A stretch of DNA of 64,000 nucleotides from Martelella sp. NC20 (GTDB lineage Bacteria; Pseudomonadota; Alphaproteobacteria; Rhizobiales; Rhizobiaceae): assembly GCF_013459645.1 (NCBI RefSeq), contig NZ_CP054861.1:3460001-3524000 (forward strand), written 5' to 3'. The notes below the pieces were generated by a model, which worked only from the letters and a program-made list of their open reading frames with translations, did no database searches and was not told the DNA's origin. Position numbers and translations under genes: made by a program. Positions within the stretch are counted from its first letter, which is position 1. Each line of letters opens with the position of its first letter. Positions 50,184 through 59,471 of the stretch are shown in pieces.

Positions 50184-51665
50184 TTATTCGTCAAAACTTG
50201 AATAGGATGGGTCCGCCAGATCGGCAAACCGGGTATAGGCCGCCTGGAAGGCGAGGTTGGCCGTGCCGGTCGGTCCGTGACGCTGCTTGGCGATGATCAC
50301 GTCGGCGGTGCCCTTCACCTTGTCGAATTTCATCTTCCACTCGTCATAGGCGGGATCGTCCGGATCGCGCGGCTCCTGATTCTGGACGTAATATTCCTCG
50401 CGGTAAACGAACAGCACCACGTCGGCGTCCTGCTCGATCGAGCCCGATTCGCGAAGGTCGGATAGCTGCGGGCGCTTGTCCTCGCGGTTTTCGACCTGAC
50501 GGGAGAGCTGGGAGAGCGCGATGACGGGGACGTTGAGTTCCTTGGCCAGCGCCTTCAGCCCGGTGGTGATCTCGGTCACCTCCTGAACGCGGTTCTCGCC
50601 GGACTTTTTCGAGCCGGTCATGAGCTGCACATAGTCGACCACCAGCACATCGAGGCCGCGCTGGCGCTTCAGCCGCCGGGCGCGCGCGGAAAGCTGCGCG
50701 ATCGAGATGCCGCCGGTCTGGTCGATATAGAGCGGCACTTTCTGCATGGTCTGCGAACAGGCGACCAGCTTGTCGAAATCAGCCTCGGTGATATCGCCGC
50801 GGCGGATTTTCGAGGAGGACACCTCGGTCTGCTCCGAGATGATACGGGTGGCGAGCTGTTCGCCGGACATTTCCAGCGAATAGAAGGCGACGATGCCGCC
50901 CTGCTTGGCTTCCGTCGTGCCATCGGGCAGGATTTCGGGCTCATAGGCGGAGGCGACATTCCAGGCGATGTTGGTCGCAAGCGAGGTCTTGCCCATGCCG
51001 GGACGGCCGGCGAGGATGATCAGGTCGGAGCGCTGCAGGCCGCCCATCTTGGCATCGAGCGTGGCAAGTCCGGTGGAGACGCCGGAGAGGTGGCCGTCGC
51101 TTTCGAATGCCTTGCCGGCCATGTCGATGGCGATCGACACCGCGTTCTCGAAGCTCTGGAACCCGCCCTCGTAGCGCCCGGTTTCGGCGAGCGCGAACAG
51201 TTTGCGCTCGGTTTCCTCGATCTGCTCGGACGGCGGCATGTCGATCGGCGCGTCATAGGCGATGTTGACCACGTCCTCGCCGATCTCGATGAGCTGGCGG
51301 CGGATCGCGAGATCATAGATCGTGCGGCCGTAATCCTCGGCGTTGATGATGGTGACGGCCTCGGCGGCAAGGCGGGCGAGATACTGCGCCACCGTCAGGT
51401 CGCCGACCTTGACGGCCGCGGGCAGGTGGGTCTTGAGCGTGATCGTGTTGGCGATCTTGTCCATGCGGATCGTATCGCCGGCAAGCTCGTAGATCTTGCG
51501 GTGCAGCGGCTCGTAGAAATGCTCCGGCTTCAGAAAGTCCGACACCCGGTAGAAGGCGCTGTTATTGACCAGGATCGCCCCAAGGAGCGCCTGTTCGACT
51601 TCCAGGTTGTTCGGCGCCTCGCGCTGCTGTGCTGCGGCTTGGAAGGATGGCGCAAGATCGTTCAT
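50184..51665 (-). CDS. dnaB: Replicative DNA helicase DnaB (493 aa)
   Basis: N-terminal DnaB-N domain (NNLEVEQALLGAILVNNSAF), RecA-like core with Walker A AGRPGMGKTSLA, IDQTGGISIAQLSARARRLK and LSQLSRQVENREDKRPQLSD (family motifs). Hexameric 5'-3' helicase at the replication fork. The start MNDLAPSFQ (51665) with GGAAAG upstream is preferred over a longer frame at 51827. Confidence 0.95.
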   Translation of the reverse strand: MNDLAPSFQAAAQQREAPNNLEVEQALLGAILVNNSAFYRVSDFLKPEHFYEPLHRKIYELAGDTIRMDKIANTITLKTHLPAAVKVGDLTVAQYLARLAAEAVTIINAEDYGRTIYDLAIRRQLIEIGEDVVNIAYDAPIDMPPSEQIEETERKLFALAETGRYEGGFQSFENAVSIAIDMAGKAFESDGHLSGVSTGLATLDAKMGGLQRSDLIILAGRPGMGKTSLATNIAWNVASAYEPEILPDGTTEAKQGGIVAFYSLEMSGEQLATRIISEQTEVSSSKIRRGDITEADFDKLVACSQTMQKVPLYIDQTGGISIAQLSARARRLKRQRGLDVLVVDYVQLMTGSKKSGENRVQEVTEITTGLKALAKELNVPVIALSQLSRQVENREDKRPQLSDLRESGSIEQDADVVLFVYREEYYVQNQEPRDPDDPAYDEWKMKFDKVKGTADVIIAKQRHGPTGTANLAFQAAYTRFADLADPSYSSFDE

Positions 51666-51932
51666 ATTGGCTTTCCGGAGGTTCCCGATTGGATTGGCGA
51701 AGCATAGACCATCGTCACTGAGTCGCGCAGATAATCCCGTGGTCGCAGCGAACGCTCCCCAGTGTACCCGCTTTCCACAGGCTGCAAAAATAAACACCCC
51801 TGCCAGAGCGCGGTGAGTCGCATTCATGCCTTGACATGCTGCCCTGGATTATACCGCGCCGGCCGCCGAAACGAAATGCATCGGGTTATCGCAAACCCCG
51901 GATGCTGTGGCGGGCGTGAGCTTCTCCACGAC

Positions 51933-52186
51933 CAATCTCCCTCCTTGGTGCAGGGGAATCGCATATGGCCTTGCGGCTTGCTCCCAATATTCTCTCCCGC
52001 CTGCGGGAGAGATGCCCCGAAAGGGGCAGTGAGGGTGAAACAGCATTTCTGACTCGTGAGGGCTTCCGTGTGGATGGACTCACCCCTCACTGTCGCTGTC
52101 GCGACATCTCTCCCCTCCGGGGCGAGAAGGTTTGCGGGCTGTGCGGCGAAGCCATATGCAACAAGCCCTGCCTTGAGGGGGAGATT
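51933..52186. repeat. Family A intergenic mosaic repeat, copy 2 (about 254 bp)
   Basis: Contains CTCTCCCGCCTGCGGGAGAG and a complementary-pattern GGGGCAGTGAGGG, and, in the other half, CCCCTCACTGTCGCTGTCGC then GACATCTCTCCCCTCCGGGG. The order and strand are the reverse complement of copy 3 at 59158-59402, including long near-identical stretches. It lies between dnaB and the rplI terminator. Confidence 0.78.
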
Positions 52187-52250
52187 GAATGCCGGGAGGC
52201 CGGCTTTTTGCTCGTTTCTCAACACGGTTCGAGGTGAACGTCGTCAGAAA

Positions 52251-52280
52251 CAAAAATGCCCGGTCTCGCAAGACCGGGCA
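52251..52280 (-). terminator. Rho-independent terminator of the rpsF-rpsR-rplI transcript
   Basis: On the minus strand: ATGCCCGGTCT, loop TGCG, AGACCGGGCAT then TTTTTG. An 11-bp perfect stem followed by five T residues, 25 bp after the rplI stop (52305). This is a textbook intrinsic terminator. Confidence 0.9.
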
Positions 52281-52304
52281 TCAAAACGCAGTCGGGCGTA
52301 AGCC

Positions 52305-52940
52305 TTACTTGTCGTCTTCGTCTTCGCCGGCTTCTTCCGAAGCTTCGGCCTCGGTTGCCTCCTCGGCGTCGTCGTCGAGATCGAAATCGGCATCCGGGTT
52401 GAAGAAGTCTTCCGGACGCAGGGCGTCCTCGTCGATGCCGTAGATCGCGTCGGCGGAGGTGAGGTCTTCACCCTTGGACTGGCGCTCGGCTTCTTCTGCC
52501 GTACGGGCGACGTTCAGCTCGATCGCAATCTCGACTTCGGCATGAAGCTGAAGCTGGACCGGATGGACGCCGACGGTCTTGATCGGGGTGTTGAGCACGA
52601 CCTGGTTGCGCGAGACGTTGAAGCCCTCCTTGCCGAGGATCTCGACGACGTCGCGGGCGGCAACCGAACCGTAAAGCTGGCCGGTTTCGCCGGCGGCGCG
52701 CACGGCGATGAAGGACTTGCCTTCGAGCACGTCGGCAACCGTCTGGGCTTCGTTCTTGCGCTCGAGGTTGCGGGCTTCGAGGACCGAGCGTTCGGCTTCG
52801 AAACGGGCCTTGTTGGCGGCGTTGGCGCGCAGCGCCTTGCCGGTCGGCAGCAGGTAGTTACGGGCATAGCCGTCGCGAACCTTTACGGTTTCGCCCATCT
52901 GGCCGAGCTTGGCGATGCGTTCAAGCAGGATTACGTCCAT
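52305..52940 (-). CDS. rplI: 50S ribosomal protein L9 with acidic C-terminal extension (211 aa)
   Basis: Starts [40 protein letters not shown] is the conserved rRNA-binding domain. The C-terminal 45-60 residues are a strongly acidic low-complexity tail ([20 protein letters not shown]). Usual length is near 150; a longer acidic tail is common in alphaproteobacteria. Confidence 0.96.
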   Translation of the reverse strand: MDVILLERIAKLGQMGETVKVRDGYARNYLLPTGKALRANAANKARFEAERSVLEARNLERKNEAQTVADVLEGKSFIAVRAAGETGQLYGSVAARDVVEILGKEGFNVSRNQVVLNTPIKTVGVHPVQLQLHAEVEIAIELNVARTAEEAERQSKGEDLTSADAIYGIDEDALRPEDFFNPDADFDLDDDAEEATEAEASEEAGEDEDDK

Positions 52941-52942
52941 GG

Positions 52943-53923
52943 TTAATTCCTTTCATCATCATCATTGTTGGCGTCGGTGGGCGCGCCCGGAGAAAGCGCG
53001 ATCGCCCGCCGCGTGTCGAGAAGGCCCATGGTCACGAACACCAGGGCCGGGAAGGTGAAGATCAGCGAGAGATAGGAGAGAATGATCACCGGCACGGCCC
53101 AGCTCTTGCCGCGGGCGGCAAGATGCATGCGGGCGAGACCGGCAAGCAGGAACCCGCCGCCGAAGGCGCCGAGGCAGGCAGCCCCGATCAGACCGATCGT
53201 GCCGCCGAAAAAGGTCGCGACCAGCGCGCCCAGAAACACGAACAGCGCGTTCTGGTGCATGCGCAGCGACCGGGCCACATCCTCGCGCGGGCGTGTGGAA
53301 AGCCCCGATGCGATGGCGATGCGGCTTGCGAAGTGAAAGGCGACGAACAGCAGGATCACCGAGGTCGCGCCCTGCACCATCGGCAGCAGCACGGCGAACA
53401 TCCCCTTGAACTGCGCGATCGTTTCCGCATCGGCGGCAAGTTCGGGGTTCTGGGTGGTCAGGGCCGCGCTGAAGGCATCGATGAGCTGGCCTGCGGTTTC
53501 CGGCCCATAGCCCGCGACCGCGCCGACGACGATCAACGCCAGCGTGACGGCGGTGCACAGATGCATCATGATGTCGGCGATCGGATACCACGCGGTCTGC
53601 CCTTCCGGACCGCCGATCTCGGAGGCCGGACGGGCGAGGTTGCCGAGATGGCTGAGCCAGCCGGCCGGGATCAGCGTGACCGCAAGCGTATAGAGCGCGA
53701 AGAACGGCGAGGCGAGCGCGAGGCCGAGCGCGCCGGCAACGACGATGCCGATGATCGCGGGCGCCAGGCCATAGCCGAGCCCGGCAATCAGAATGGGAAG
53801 CGCGGAAGCTGCCGCAAGCAGCGTTGAAAACACCACGGTCACGCCCGCGCCATAGGCCAGCGCGAAGGCCGCGACGCCGGAAAGCACGCCGATCAGCAAT
53901 GTCTTTGCGTTCAGTGTCTTCAT
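52943..53923 (-). CDS. DUF2232-family membrane protein (326 aa)
   Basis: Eight or so membrane segments ([20 protein letters not shown] at the start). It lies between rpsR and rplI, the usual rhizobial position of DUF2232 proteins. Its role is unknown. Starts 2 bp before the rplI gene in transcript order (rplI ATG at 52940). Confidence 0.87.
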   Translation of the reverse strand: MKTLNAKTLLIGVLSGVAAFALAYGAGVTVVFSTLLAAASALPILIAGLGYGLAPAIIGIVVAGALGLALASPFFALYTLAVTLIPAGWLSHLGNLARPASEIGGPEGQTAWYPIADIMMHLCTAVTLALIVVGAVAGYGPETAGQLIDAFSAALTTQNPELAADAETIAQFKGMFAVLLPMVQGATSVILLFVAFHFASRIAIASGLSTRPREDVARSLRMHQNALFVFLGALVATFFGGTIGLIGAACLGAFGGGFLLAGLARMHLAARGKSWAVPVIILSYLSLIFTFPALVFVTMGLLDTRRAIALSPGAPTDANNDDDERN

Positions 53924-54055
53924 CTCGCTGTCCTGCCAATCAAGCAGTTAGGGAAATCACGTTTCCCAACCTGGGTTCAAGTTTTCGGCTGCTGCGCGCC
54001 CACCGCGCCGGAGCCGTTTCGGAGGTCGCCCTCCGTATTCCAGTCTTCCGTTCAT

Positions 54056-54231
54056 TCTCCCCCCTTGAGGGGGAATTGCCGGCAAAGCCCGCGAGCAATT
54101 GCTGCGTTGCTTCCCTCACCGCCGTCATCCCGGACTTGATCCGGGATCCAGCAAGCGCAAGTCCTTGCGCTAAGAGTTTACTGAACCTCCCTGCAAGCGG
54201 CCCTGGATGCCGGCTCAAGGCCGGCATGACG
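54056..54231. repeat. Composite intergenic repeat: short family A half-site and family B element (copy 2)
   Basis: CTCCCCCCTTGAGGGGGAAT at 54056 onward is a half of family A. GTCATCCCGGACTTGATCCG followed by GGATCCA, and inverted GGATGCCGGCTCAAGGCCGG followed by CATGACG (54123-54231), form a family B element like the one at 39763. Located between DUF2232 and rpsR. No promoter recognised. Confidence 0.65.
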
Positions 54232-54300
54232 GACGAAACGGCAGAGAGTGCGGCGGACGAGGGGCGTTGCCGCGGCCCCGCCCGCCAAAACCGTAAAACC

Positions 54301-54549
54301 TTACGAAACGACGTAGGGCAGAAGGCCGAGGAAGCGGGCGCGTTTGATGGCGCGGGCCAGTTCACGCTGCTTCTTCTGGCTGACGGCGGTGATGCGCGAA
54401 GGCACGATCTTGCCGCGTTCGGAAATGTAACGCTGCAGGAGACGCACGTCCTTGTAATCGATCTTGGGCGCGTTGGCGCCGGAGAACGGGCAGGTCTTGC
54501 GACGGCGGTTGAACGGACGACGCGTCGGGATAGAAGCGATGGCTACCAT
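54301..54549 (-). CDS. rpsR: 30S ribosomal protein S18 (82 aa)
   Basis: Contains [20 protein letters not shown] and [20 protein letters not shown], which are diagnostic; partner of S6 in the platform of the small subunit. It belongs to the rpsF-rpsR block. Start ATG 54549. Confidence 0.96.
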   Translation of the reverse strand: MVAIASIPTRRPFNRRRKTCPFSGANAPKIDYKDVRLLQRYISERGKIVPSRITAVSQKKQRELARAIKRARFLGLLPYVVS

Positions 54550-54651
54550 TGTAATAATCCTTTAACTTCGCGACCGGAGCAATTCCAGCAAAAGTGGGAA
54601 CCGGTTTTGCGTCCGGACATTGCGCAAAAACAAGTCTAAGAGCATAAGCTC

Positions 54652-55101
54652 TTAGAAGCGCGGGCGGCGTTCGCCGCGGTCACCGCCACGGTCGCCTCGG
54701 TCACCGCGATCGCGGTCGCCGCCACGGTTGTCACGGCCGCCTTCGCGTCCGCCGTCACGGCGGGGACGGTCGTCGCGGTCGCGCTTCTGCATCATCGCCG
54801 AAGGACCTTCCTCATGCGCTTCGACCTTGACGGTCATGTAGCGCAGGATGTCTTCGTTGATGCGCATCTGGCGTTCCATCTCGTGGATCGCGGCGGCCGG
54901 CGCTTCGATGTCCATCAGCGCGTAATGCGCCTTGCGGTTCTTGCGGATGCGGTAGGTGAGGGACTTCAGGCCCCAGTTCTCGATACGGCCGACCTTGCCG
55001 CCGTTTTCCTCGAGCAGCGCTTTGTACTGCTCGACGAGACCGTCGACCTGCTGGGCCGTGATGTCCTGGCGGGCCAGGAACACGTGTTCGTAAAGTGTCA
55101 T
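54652..55101 (-). CDS. rpsF: 30S ribosomal protein S6 with Arg/Gly/Asp-rich C-terminal tail (149 aa)
   Basis: Core fold: [40 protein letters not shown]. The last about 40 residues are an RG/RD repeat tail ([20 protein letters not shown]) typical of rhizobial S6, longer than in E. coli. First gene of the ribosomal block. Confidence 0.95.
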   Translation of the reverse strand: MTLYEHVFLARQDITAQQVDGLVEQYKALLEENGGKVGRIENWGLKSLTYRIRKNRKAHYALMDIEAPAAAIHEMERQMRINEDILRYMTVKVEAHEEGPSAMMQKRDRDDRPRRDGGREGGRDNRGGDRDRGDRGDRGGDRGERRPRF

Positions 55102-55509
55102 TGATATCTTGCCTTTCTTGCGTTTCCAGGACCCGGAATTCGGCGGCTAAGCCTCAACGACTGCTCCTGAGGGGAAACCCCGGCAAGAAAAGCGTTAGAC
55201 GAGACGGTCGAGAGCGGCGACACGGGAGGCAGGCGCTTTTACCGCGCCAGGCATTTCCGCCACAGCGAAAACAGCCCTCCGTTCAGCCACCAGCCTGAAG
55301 ACCGGACCTTTGGATGAGCGGCTTATACGGATTTTCGGGCGGAATGCAAGGGGTGGGGGCTTCGTTCATGAGTTGTGCGGCAGGTGTGCTGGTCGCAATT
55401 GTTTTCACAGGTGTCTATAAATGTTATTGAGATAAAATTATCTGTCCTCAGTTGCCCCGGTTGCGTCATGTCGTCGCTGAAGGTTTGTCTGAAAACTGGT
55501 TTTGTCGAA
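55102..55509. other. 408-bp gap between the rpsF start and the AbiTii gene
   Basis: Must contain the rpsF promoter and 5' leader (55102-55330, GC-rich) followed by AT-rich DNA (55376 onward) that marks the start of the accessory island. A leader structure binding S6-S18 is possible but none was found by eye. An in-frame longer reading of the AbiTii gene from 55375 adds a hydrophobic, unlikely extension. Confidence 0.4.
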
Positions 55510-56211
55510 ATGAGTTTATTGCGAGAAATTCAGCAATCGTTGATGCAAGAAAACAGCGAAATTGGTCCTGTGCTCCTAAAGCTTCGCTTTTTGGCGTCCA
55601 AGCTTGGTAGTGATCTCTTGGAAGAGTGGGTGAAACATGAAGGTGAGGGTTACCCAAAGGATGTAGAAGTACCTGAATACCGAAAGCTCACTGTTACCTA
55701 CAAAGCAACGTTTTCTGGTGCGTTTGGCTCTGGTATAACGAATGCGCCAATTCCGCCTTTCTTGATCGAGAAGTACTGCGGAGACGGCTGGAATGAATAC
55801 TCTATTCGCCAGAGCGTCGCAGCGGTCGACAGTCTCTTGAGTGGAGGCGAAGGTGGGGTTTTACAAATTAACGCTTCAGATCTTATCCTATTGTTGCAGG
55901 GTAAAATATACGAAAATATGGCATGCAATAGTGTTACCGGAATTCTGTCTAAGGCTGGCCTGGTCGAGCTCCAGTACGCTGTGCGCTCAAAAATTCTAGA
56001 ATTCACAATCGAATTGGAGAAGAAGATACCCGCTGCTGCGGAGGTAAAGATCGGTGCGGCGGAACAGCTGAATGTACAAGACACCGAAAAGGTTACTCAA
56101 TTAACTCATCAGATTTTTCTAGGTGATGTCACGACCATTCATAGCAGCGGTGGAGAAAACAATCGTGTGAATCTGAATTCAAATGACAGTTCAGCCAACG
56201 CGTCTGAATGA
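55510..56211 (+). CDS. AbiTii-domain protein with C-terminal RVNLNS motif (233 aa)
   Basis: N-terminal 60 residues MSLLREIQQSLMQENSEIGP, then LLKLRFLASKLGSDLLEEWV and HEGEGYPKDVEVPEYRKL, match the AbiTii domain, named for Lactococcus abortive-infection proteins (phage defence). A central helical stretch follows, and the extreme C-terminus has GGENNRVNLNSNDSSANAS. The same short motif occurs in the convergent neighbour. A sampled line is 30% GC, far below the flanks, so the gene looks acquired. Start chosen at MSLLREI (ATG 55510); the upstream extension lacks domain similarity. Confidence 0.78.
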   Translation: MSLLREIQQSLMQENSEIGPVLLKLRFLASKLGSDLLEEWVKHEGEGYPKDVEVPEYRKLTVTYKATFSGAFGSGITNAPIPPFLIEKYCGDGWNEYSIRQSVAAVDSLLSGGEGGVLQINASDLILLLQGKIYENMACNSVTGILSKAGLVELQYAVRSKILEFTIELEKKIPAAAEVKIGAAEQLNVQDTEKVTQLTHQIFLGDVTTIHSSGGENNRVNLNSNDSSANASE

Positions 56212-56237
56212 GTTGGAGCCATATCGCGACCCCACGT

Positions 56238-56843
56238 CTAAATGAGTTTGCCAATCAAGTGAAGTATTCCAGCAGCTACTAAGTTTCCAGACGCACTCTC
56301 GGCCACTGTCTTTATCGATTGAAGGGCTACTAGTATTGATATTTTCGAAGATTTTGGTTTTTTCGCCTCTTCTTCGATGCTGGTGAGCTGAGCGTTTATG
56401 GTCTCCTGACTCGACGGTGGCAACTGCGATACAACAGGTCTAACTTGATTTACAAAGTTGAATAATGCCTCCGATGGGATGTCGTTCGAGATATTGATCG
56501 AATTATCAATCGAATTGATGTTCACGCGTGAGTTTGAGCCCGAAAAATTGTTCGTAATCCCTTGGATTACAGTCGCTTGCTGCTTCGGTGCGCCTGTCTT
56601 GCGGACATCAATTTGAAAATGAGAATCCTGCCCCAAATTATAGAACTTTGGATCGACGACCTCATAGTCTTCTACCAATCCACTCGGTAGTTTTCGAAGA
56701 AAATGATCTCCCGTCTCAATAGGCAAAGTCTTGTCGGCTGTAAATACCTGATCGCCCGTAACAAGAGCCGGAATTTCGTCTTTCTCGACCTTACCGCTTG
56801 ATTTTACTAGAGTAACTCGATCCTTGTTGAAATCACGAAGCAT
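56238..56843 (-). CDS. Unknown protein with N-terminal globular domain and central RVNINS motif (201 aa)
   Basis: An N-terminal domain (about 1-85: DFNKDRVTLVKSSGKVEKDE, PIETGDHFLRKLPSGLVEDY, EVVDPKFYN) precedes ITNNFSGSNSRVNINSIDNS (96-115) and a C-terminal helical bundle with a hydrophobic last helix (VALQSIKTVAESASGNLVAA). I have seen this layout only as unnamed proteins. The RVNINSIDNSIN block mirrors the C-terminal motif of the convergent AbiTii protein. The 26-bp gap between the convergent stops is short. AT-rich, likely horizontally acquired. Function unknown. Confidence 0.7.
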   Translation of the reverse strand: MLRDFNKDRVTLVKSSGKVEKDEIPALVTGDQVFTADKTLPIETGDHFLRKLPSGLVEDYEVVDPKFYNLGQDSHFQIDVRKTGAPKQQATVIQGITNNFSGSNSRVNINSIDNSINISNDIPSEALFNFVNQVRPVVSQLPPSSQETINAQLTSIEEEAKKPKSSKISILVALQSIKTVAESASGNLVAAGILHLIGKLI

Positions 56844-57264
56844 GGGCAGATTTTCCTATTCTCAAAATTGCACAGATGTCTCGTTTACATGTAGTCTAAA
56901 TTGAATAAAAACTGAACCATCTAAGATGGAATGGCCGTCATCATTCTGATGAAGCTTCATACAAGCGCATGAGGAACGATCTCGAAAGCTGATCGGCGTT
57001 TGACCGCTTCAGTCCCTTTTAAGGCAATAGCGGATAGTCTTTACTGACTTTCTTTATTGTGATTAGTGACACGCGATGGAAGTCTGTTGGTAGCATACTA
57101 TCTTGGTCAGCACCCAACGCCAAATTGTAGATACATCCCGCACAAACTATCAGCGTCACCGCGTCAGAAGATGTTTAGGTGTATGAGCTGGCGACATCGC
57201 AGACTGCGGTATCACAAGGGTAGCGGAATAATGCCGCCAGCCCCATTCCACATTTCGCCGCCTC
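56844..57264. other. 421-bp gap with no recognised gene
   Basis: AT-rich at first, then GC-rich toward 57264, so the island probably ends here. No convincing coding region, tRNA or direct repeat was seen. The minus-strand promoter of the 201-aa gene should lie in 56860-56930. Confidence 0.45.
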
Positions 57265-58020
57265 TCACCCCGCCGCAGTCTCTGCATCAGCCCTTTTCAC
57301 CACCCGATGCTGATCCTCCCCGAGCCCCTGTTTCCAGTAGCTGGAAATATAGAGTTGATCGGACCCCAGCCCGCATTCTCCCCTCAGATAGGTCCTGACG
57401 CGCCGCATCACCTCGAATTCCGTTGCGGACCAGGCATAGACGCGGCCCTTGCGCCAGGCGAGGGAACGGACGATCTGCTCGAACATCTCAGGCTGATGAC
57501 CGGGCTCGGGGTTGATGACCCAATGCAGGCGGACGCCTTCGGGATGGCGAAGGTCCTGCCGGTCGTCCTCGGTCTGGATCTCGATCACGGCATCGCCAAC
57601 CGCGTCATCGGGCAGCGCCTCAAGATTGACGGCGATGGCGGGAAGGGCGGTCATGTCGCCCAGCACGAGGTACCAGTCGGCGCCGGGCGGCAGCGTCTTG
57701 GCCGGTCCCGGTCCGCCGACCCTTATGGTTTCGCCGGGGTTCACGTCCTGCGCCCAGGAAACGGCCGGGCCGCCGCCGCCGCCAATTCCGTGCAATGCAA
57801 AATCGATGTCGAGCGCCTCGGCGCTCTGGCTGCGGATCGTATAGGTCCGCAGCAAGGGCTTTTCATCGGCGCCTGGAAGCATCAGCTTCACATAGCCGCC
57901 ATCCTGTCCGGCGGGAAACGCTGCCATGGCAGGACCGCCAATGGAGACGCGGCGCATGTTCGGGGTGACTTGCTCCGCGGAGAGGACTTCGAAGAGTTTG
58001 GGTTCTGGTCGTTTGTTCAT
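57265..58020 (-). CDS. Siderophore-interacting protein (ViuB/YqjH-like ferric reductase, 251 aa)
   Basis: FAD-binding domain RTYTIRSQ (about 58-65, R-x-Y-T/S) and a C-terminal NAD(P)-binding domain: WYLVLGDMTALPAIAVNLEA, YAWSATEFEVMRRVRTYLRG, ISSYWKQGLGEDQHRVVK. These reduce ferric siderophores. Start MNKRPEPKLF at ATG 58020. Iron-regulator sites were not identified. Confidence 0.9.
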   Translation of the reverse strand: MNKRPEPKLFEVLSAEQVTPNMRRVSIGGPAMAAFPAGQDGGYVKLMLPGADEKPLLRTYTIRSQSAEALDIDFALHGIGGGGGPAVSWAQDVNPGETIRVGGPGPAKTLPPGADWYLVLGDMTALPAIAVNLEALPDDAVGDAVIEIQTEDDRQDLRHPEGVRLHWVINPEPGHQPEMFEQIVRSLAWRKGRVYAWSATEFEVMRRVRTYLRGECGLGSDQLYISSYWKQGLGEDQHRVVKRADAETAAG

Positions 58021-58089
58021 CGTTTTAATATGATTGTTATTGTCCGGTTTTGCAATATTCCCGGCGGCAACGGGCTCCGGCGTCTGTCG

Positions 58090-59010
58090 CTACACCAAGG
58101 TCCAGATATACCCCCCATAGGCCGCCATCATCACGACCCCCGTCGCCCTGTGAAATTTCGGCGCGAAGAACAGCATCAGCGCGAAGAACACGGTCGCCGC
58201 CAGCATCACCGGCACGTCGAAGCTTGCAAAGCCTTGCGGCACGGGGAGCGGCGCGATCGCCCCGGTGGCGCCGATGATGCAGAGCACGTTGAAGATGCAG
58301 GAGCCGGTGACATTGCCGATCGCGACGTCGGAATGGCGCTTGAGGGCGGCGACGACGGCGGTGGCGAGTTCCGGCAGGCTGGTGCCCAGCGCCACGACCG
58401 TCAGGCCCACCACCGCGTCGGATATGCCGAAATGGCTGGCAAGCTCGGTCGCGCCGCGGATCAGCAGTTCGGCGCCGACGACCAGCAAGGCGAGCCCCGC
58501 GATGATCAGGACCGTCATCTTCCTGACCGGAATCGCGCCGTCGGCGGGCAGTTCCGGGCCGGTTTCGGTGGCAACGGCGAAGCGGTAGGTTCTGAACAGG
58601 AACAGCGCCAGCAGCGCCAGCAGCACGAGGCCCGCAACCCGTCCGATCACATCATATTGCACCAGAAACAGCAGGAACACGGCGGAGGCAGTCATGGTCG
58701 CGGCATCGCGGCGCACATTCCGGTCCCAGCCGGAAATCGGAAAGATCACCGCGGCAACGCCGACGATCAGCAGGATATTGGCGATGTTGGAACCGACCAC
58801 ATTGCCAAGCGCGATGCCCGGCGCGCCGGCAAGCGCTGCGCGGACGGAGACCAGAAGTTCGGGAAGCGAGGTGCCGAAGCCGACGATCACGATTGACGCC
58901 ACCAGCGGGGAAATCCCCACCCGCCGCGCCGTCGCCACCGCACCCGAAACCAGCCATTCCGCACCGAAATAAAGCCCGACCAGCCCGAGCGCGATAAACA
59001 GAAAATCCAA
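58090..59010 (-). CDS. Calcium/sodium antiporter (CaCA family, YrbG-like, 306 aa)
   Basis: Two alpha repeats: VASIVIVGFGTSLPELLVSV and VVGLTVVALGTSLPELATAV hold the G-T-S-x-P-E ion site; ten membrane segments. It exchanges Ca2+ for Na+ (or H+). The start is a TTG at 59008-59010 giving MDFLFIALGLVGLYFGAEWL, with GGGGAC upstream; the frame upstream of it is a non-homologous Pro/Ala extension through the repeat region. Confidence 0.9.
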   Translation of the reverse strand: MDFLFIALGLVGLYFGAEWLVSGAVATARRVGISPLVASIVIVGFGTSLPELLVSVRAALAGAPGIALGNVVGSNIANILLIVGVAAVIFPISGWDRNVRRDAATMTASAVFLLFLVQYDVIGRVAGLVLLALLALFLFRTYRFAVATETGPELPADGAIPVRKMTVLIIAGLALLVVGAELLIRGATELASHFGISDAVVGLTVVALGTSLPELATAVVAALKRHSDVAIGNVTGSCIFNVLCIIGATGAIAPLPVPQGFASFDVPVMLAATVFFALMLFFAPKFHRATGVVMMAAYGGYIWTLV

Positions 59011-59157
59011 TAGAAGTCCCCATGCTAGCCGGATGTTGCCGGCGTTTGGAGGGGATATGGGGGCTTGCGGGCGCGAGACAATGTGTCGGGGTGGAAATTG
59101 GTGGGTGAGGAACGCTGCGGGCAAAGGGGTAGTGTGTTTGCGCGGCGTTGCAGCCAC

Positions 59158-59402
59158 CAATCTCTCCCTTTGAGGGCGAGATTGTTATGGAGGAGGCTGA
59201 TCGCTCCCGCACCCGAAGGCGACCACTGACGTCACCGCACAGCCCCCCAATCTTCTCGCCCCGGAGGGGAGAGATGTCGCGAAAGCGACAGTGAGGGGGG
59301 AGTCTATCCACACGGACACCCCCACGGGACCGACATGCTGCTTCACCCTCACTGCCCCTTTCGGGGCATCTCTCCCGCAGGCGGGAGAGAGTATTGGGAG
59401 CA
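59158..59402. repeat. Family A intergenic mosaic repeat, copy 3
   Basis: Contains CTTCTCGCCCCGGAGGGGAG then AGATGTCGCGAAAGCGACAG then TGAGGGG, and farther CACCCTCACTGCCCCTTTCG then GGGCATCTCTCCCGCAGGCG. It is the reverse complement of most of copy 2 (51933-52186). Between the antiporter and the aldo/keto reductase. Confidence 0.78.
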
Positions 59403-59471
59403 AGGACGGCTTTCCGGATGCCATCGCTACGCCCAGCAATAGACAGGGTCGTGGGGGCTATGCGGCTTTTC

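Noticed and set aside
47704..50205. 833-codon plus-strand frame over radA and alr
   Set aside because: Antisense to two well-supported genes; composition typical of codon-position mirror frames.
53940..54365. Minus-strand frame extending rpsR upstream through the repeat region
   Set aside because: Runs through an intergenic repeat without ribosome-binding site; rpsR itself is in another frame.
57066..57398. 110-codon plus-strand frame near the siderophore-interacting gene
   Set aside because: Low-complexity Pro/Arg/Ser product overlapping the well-supported minus-strand gene.
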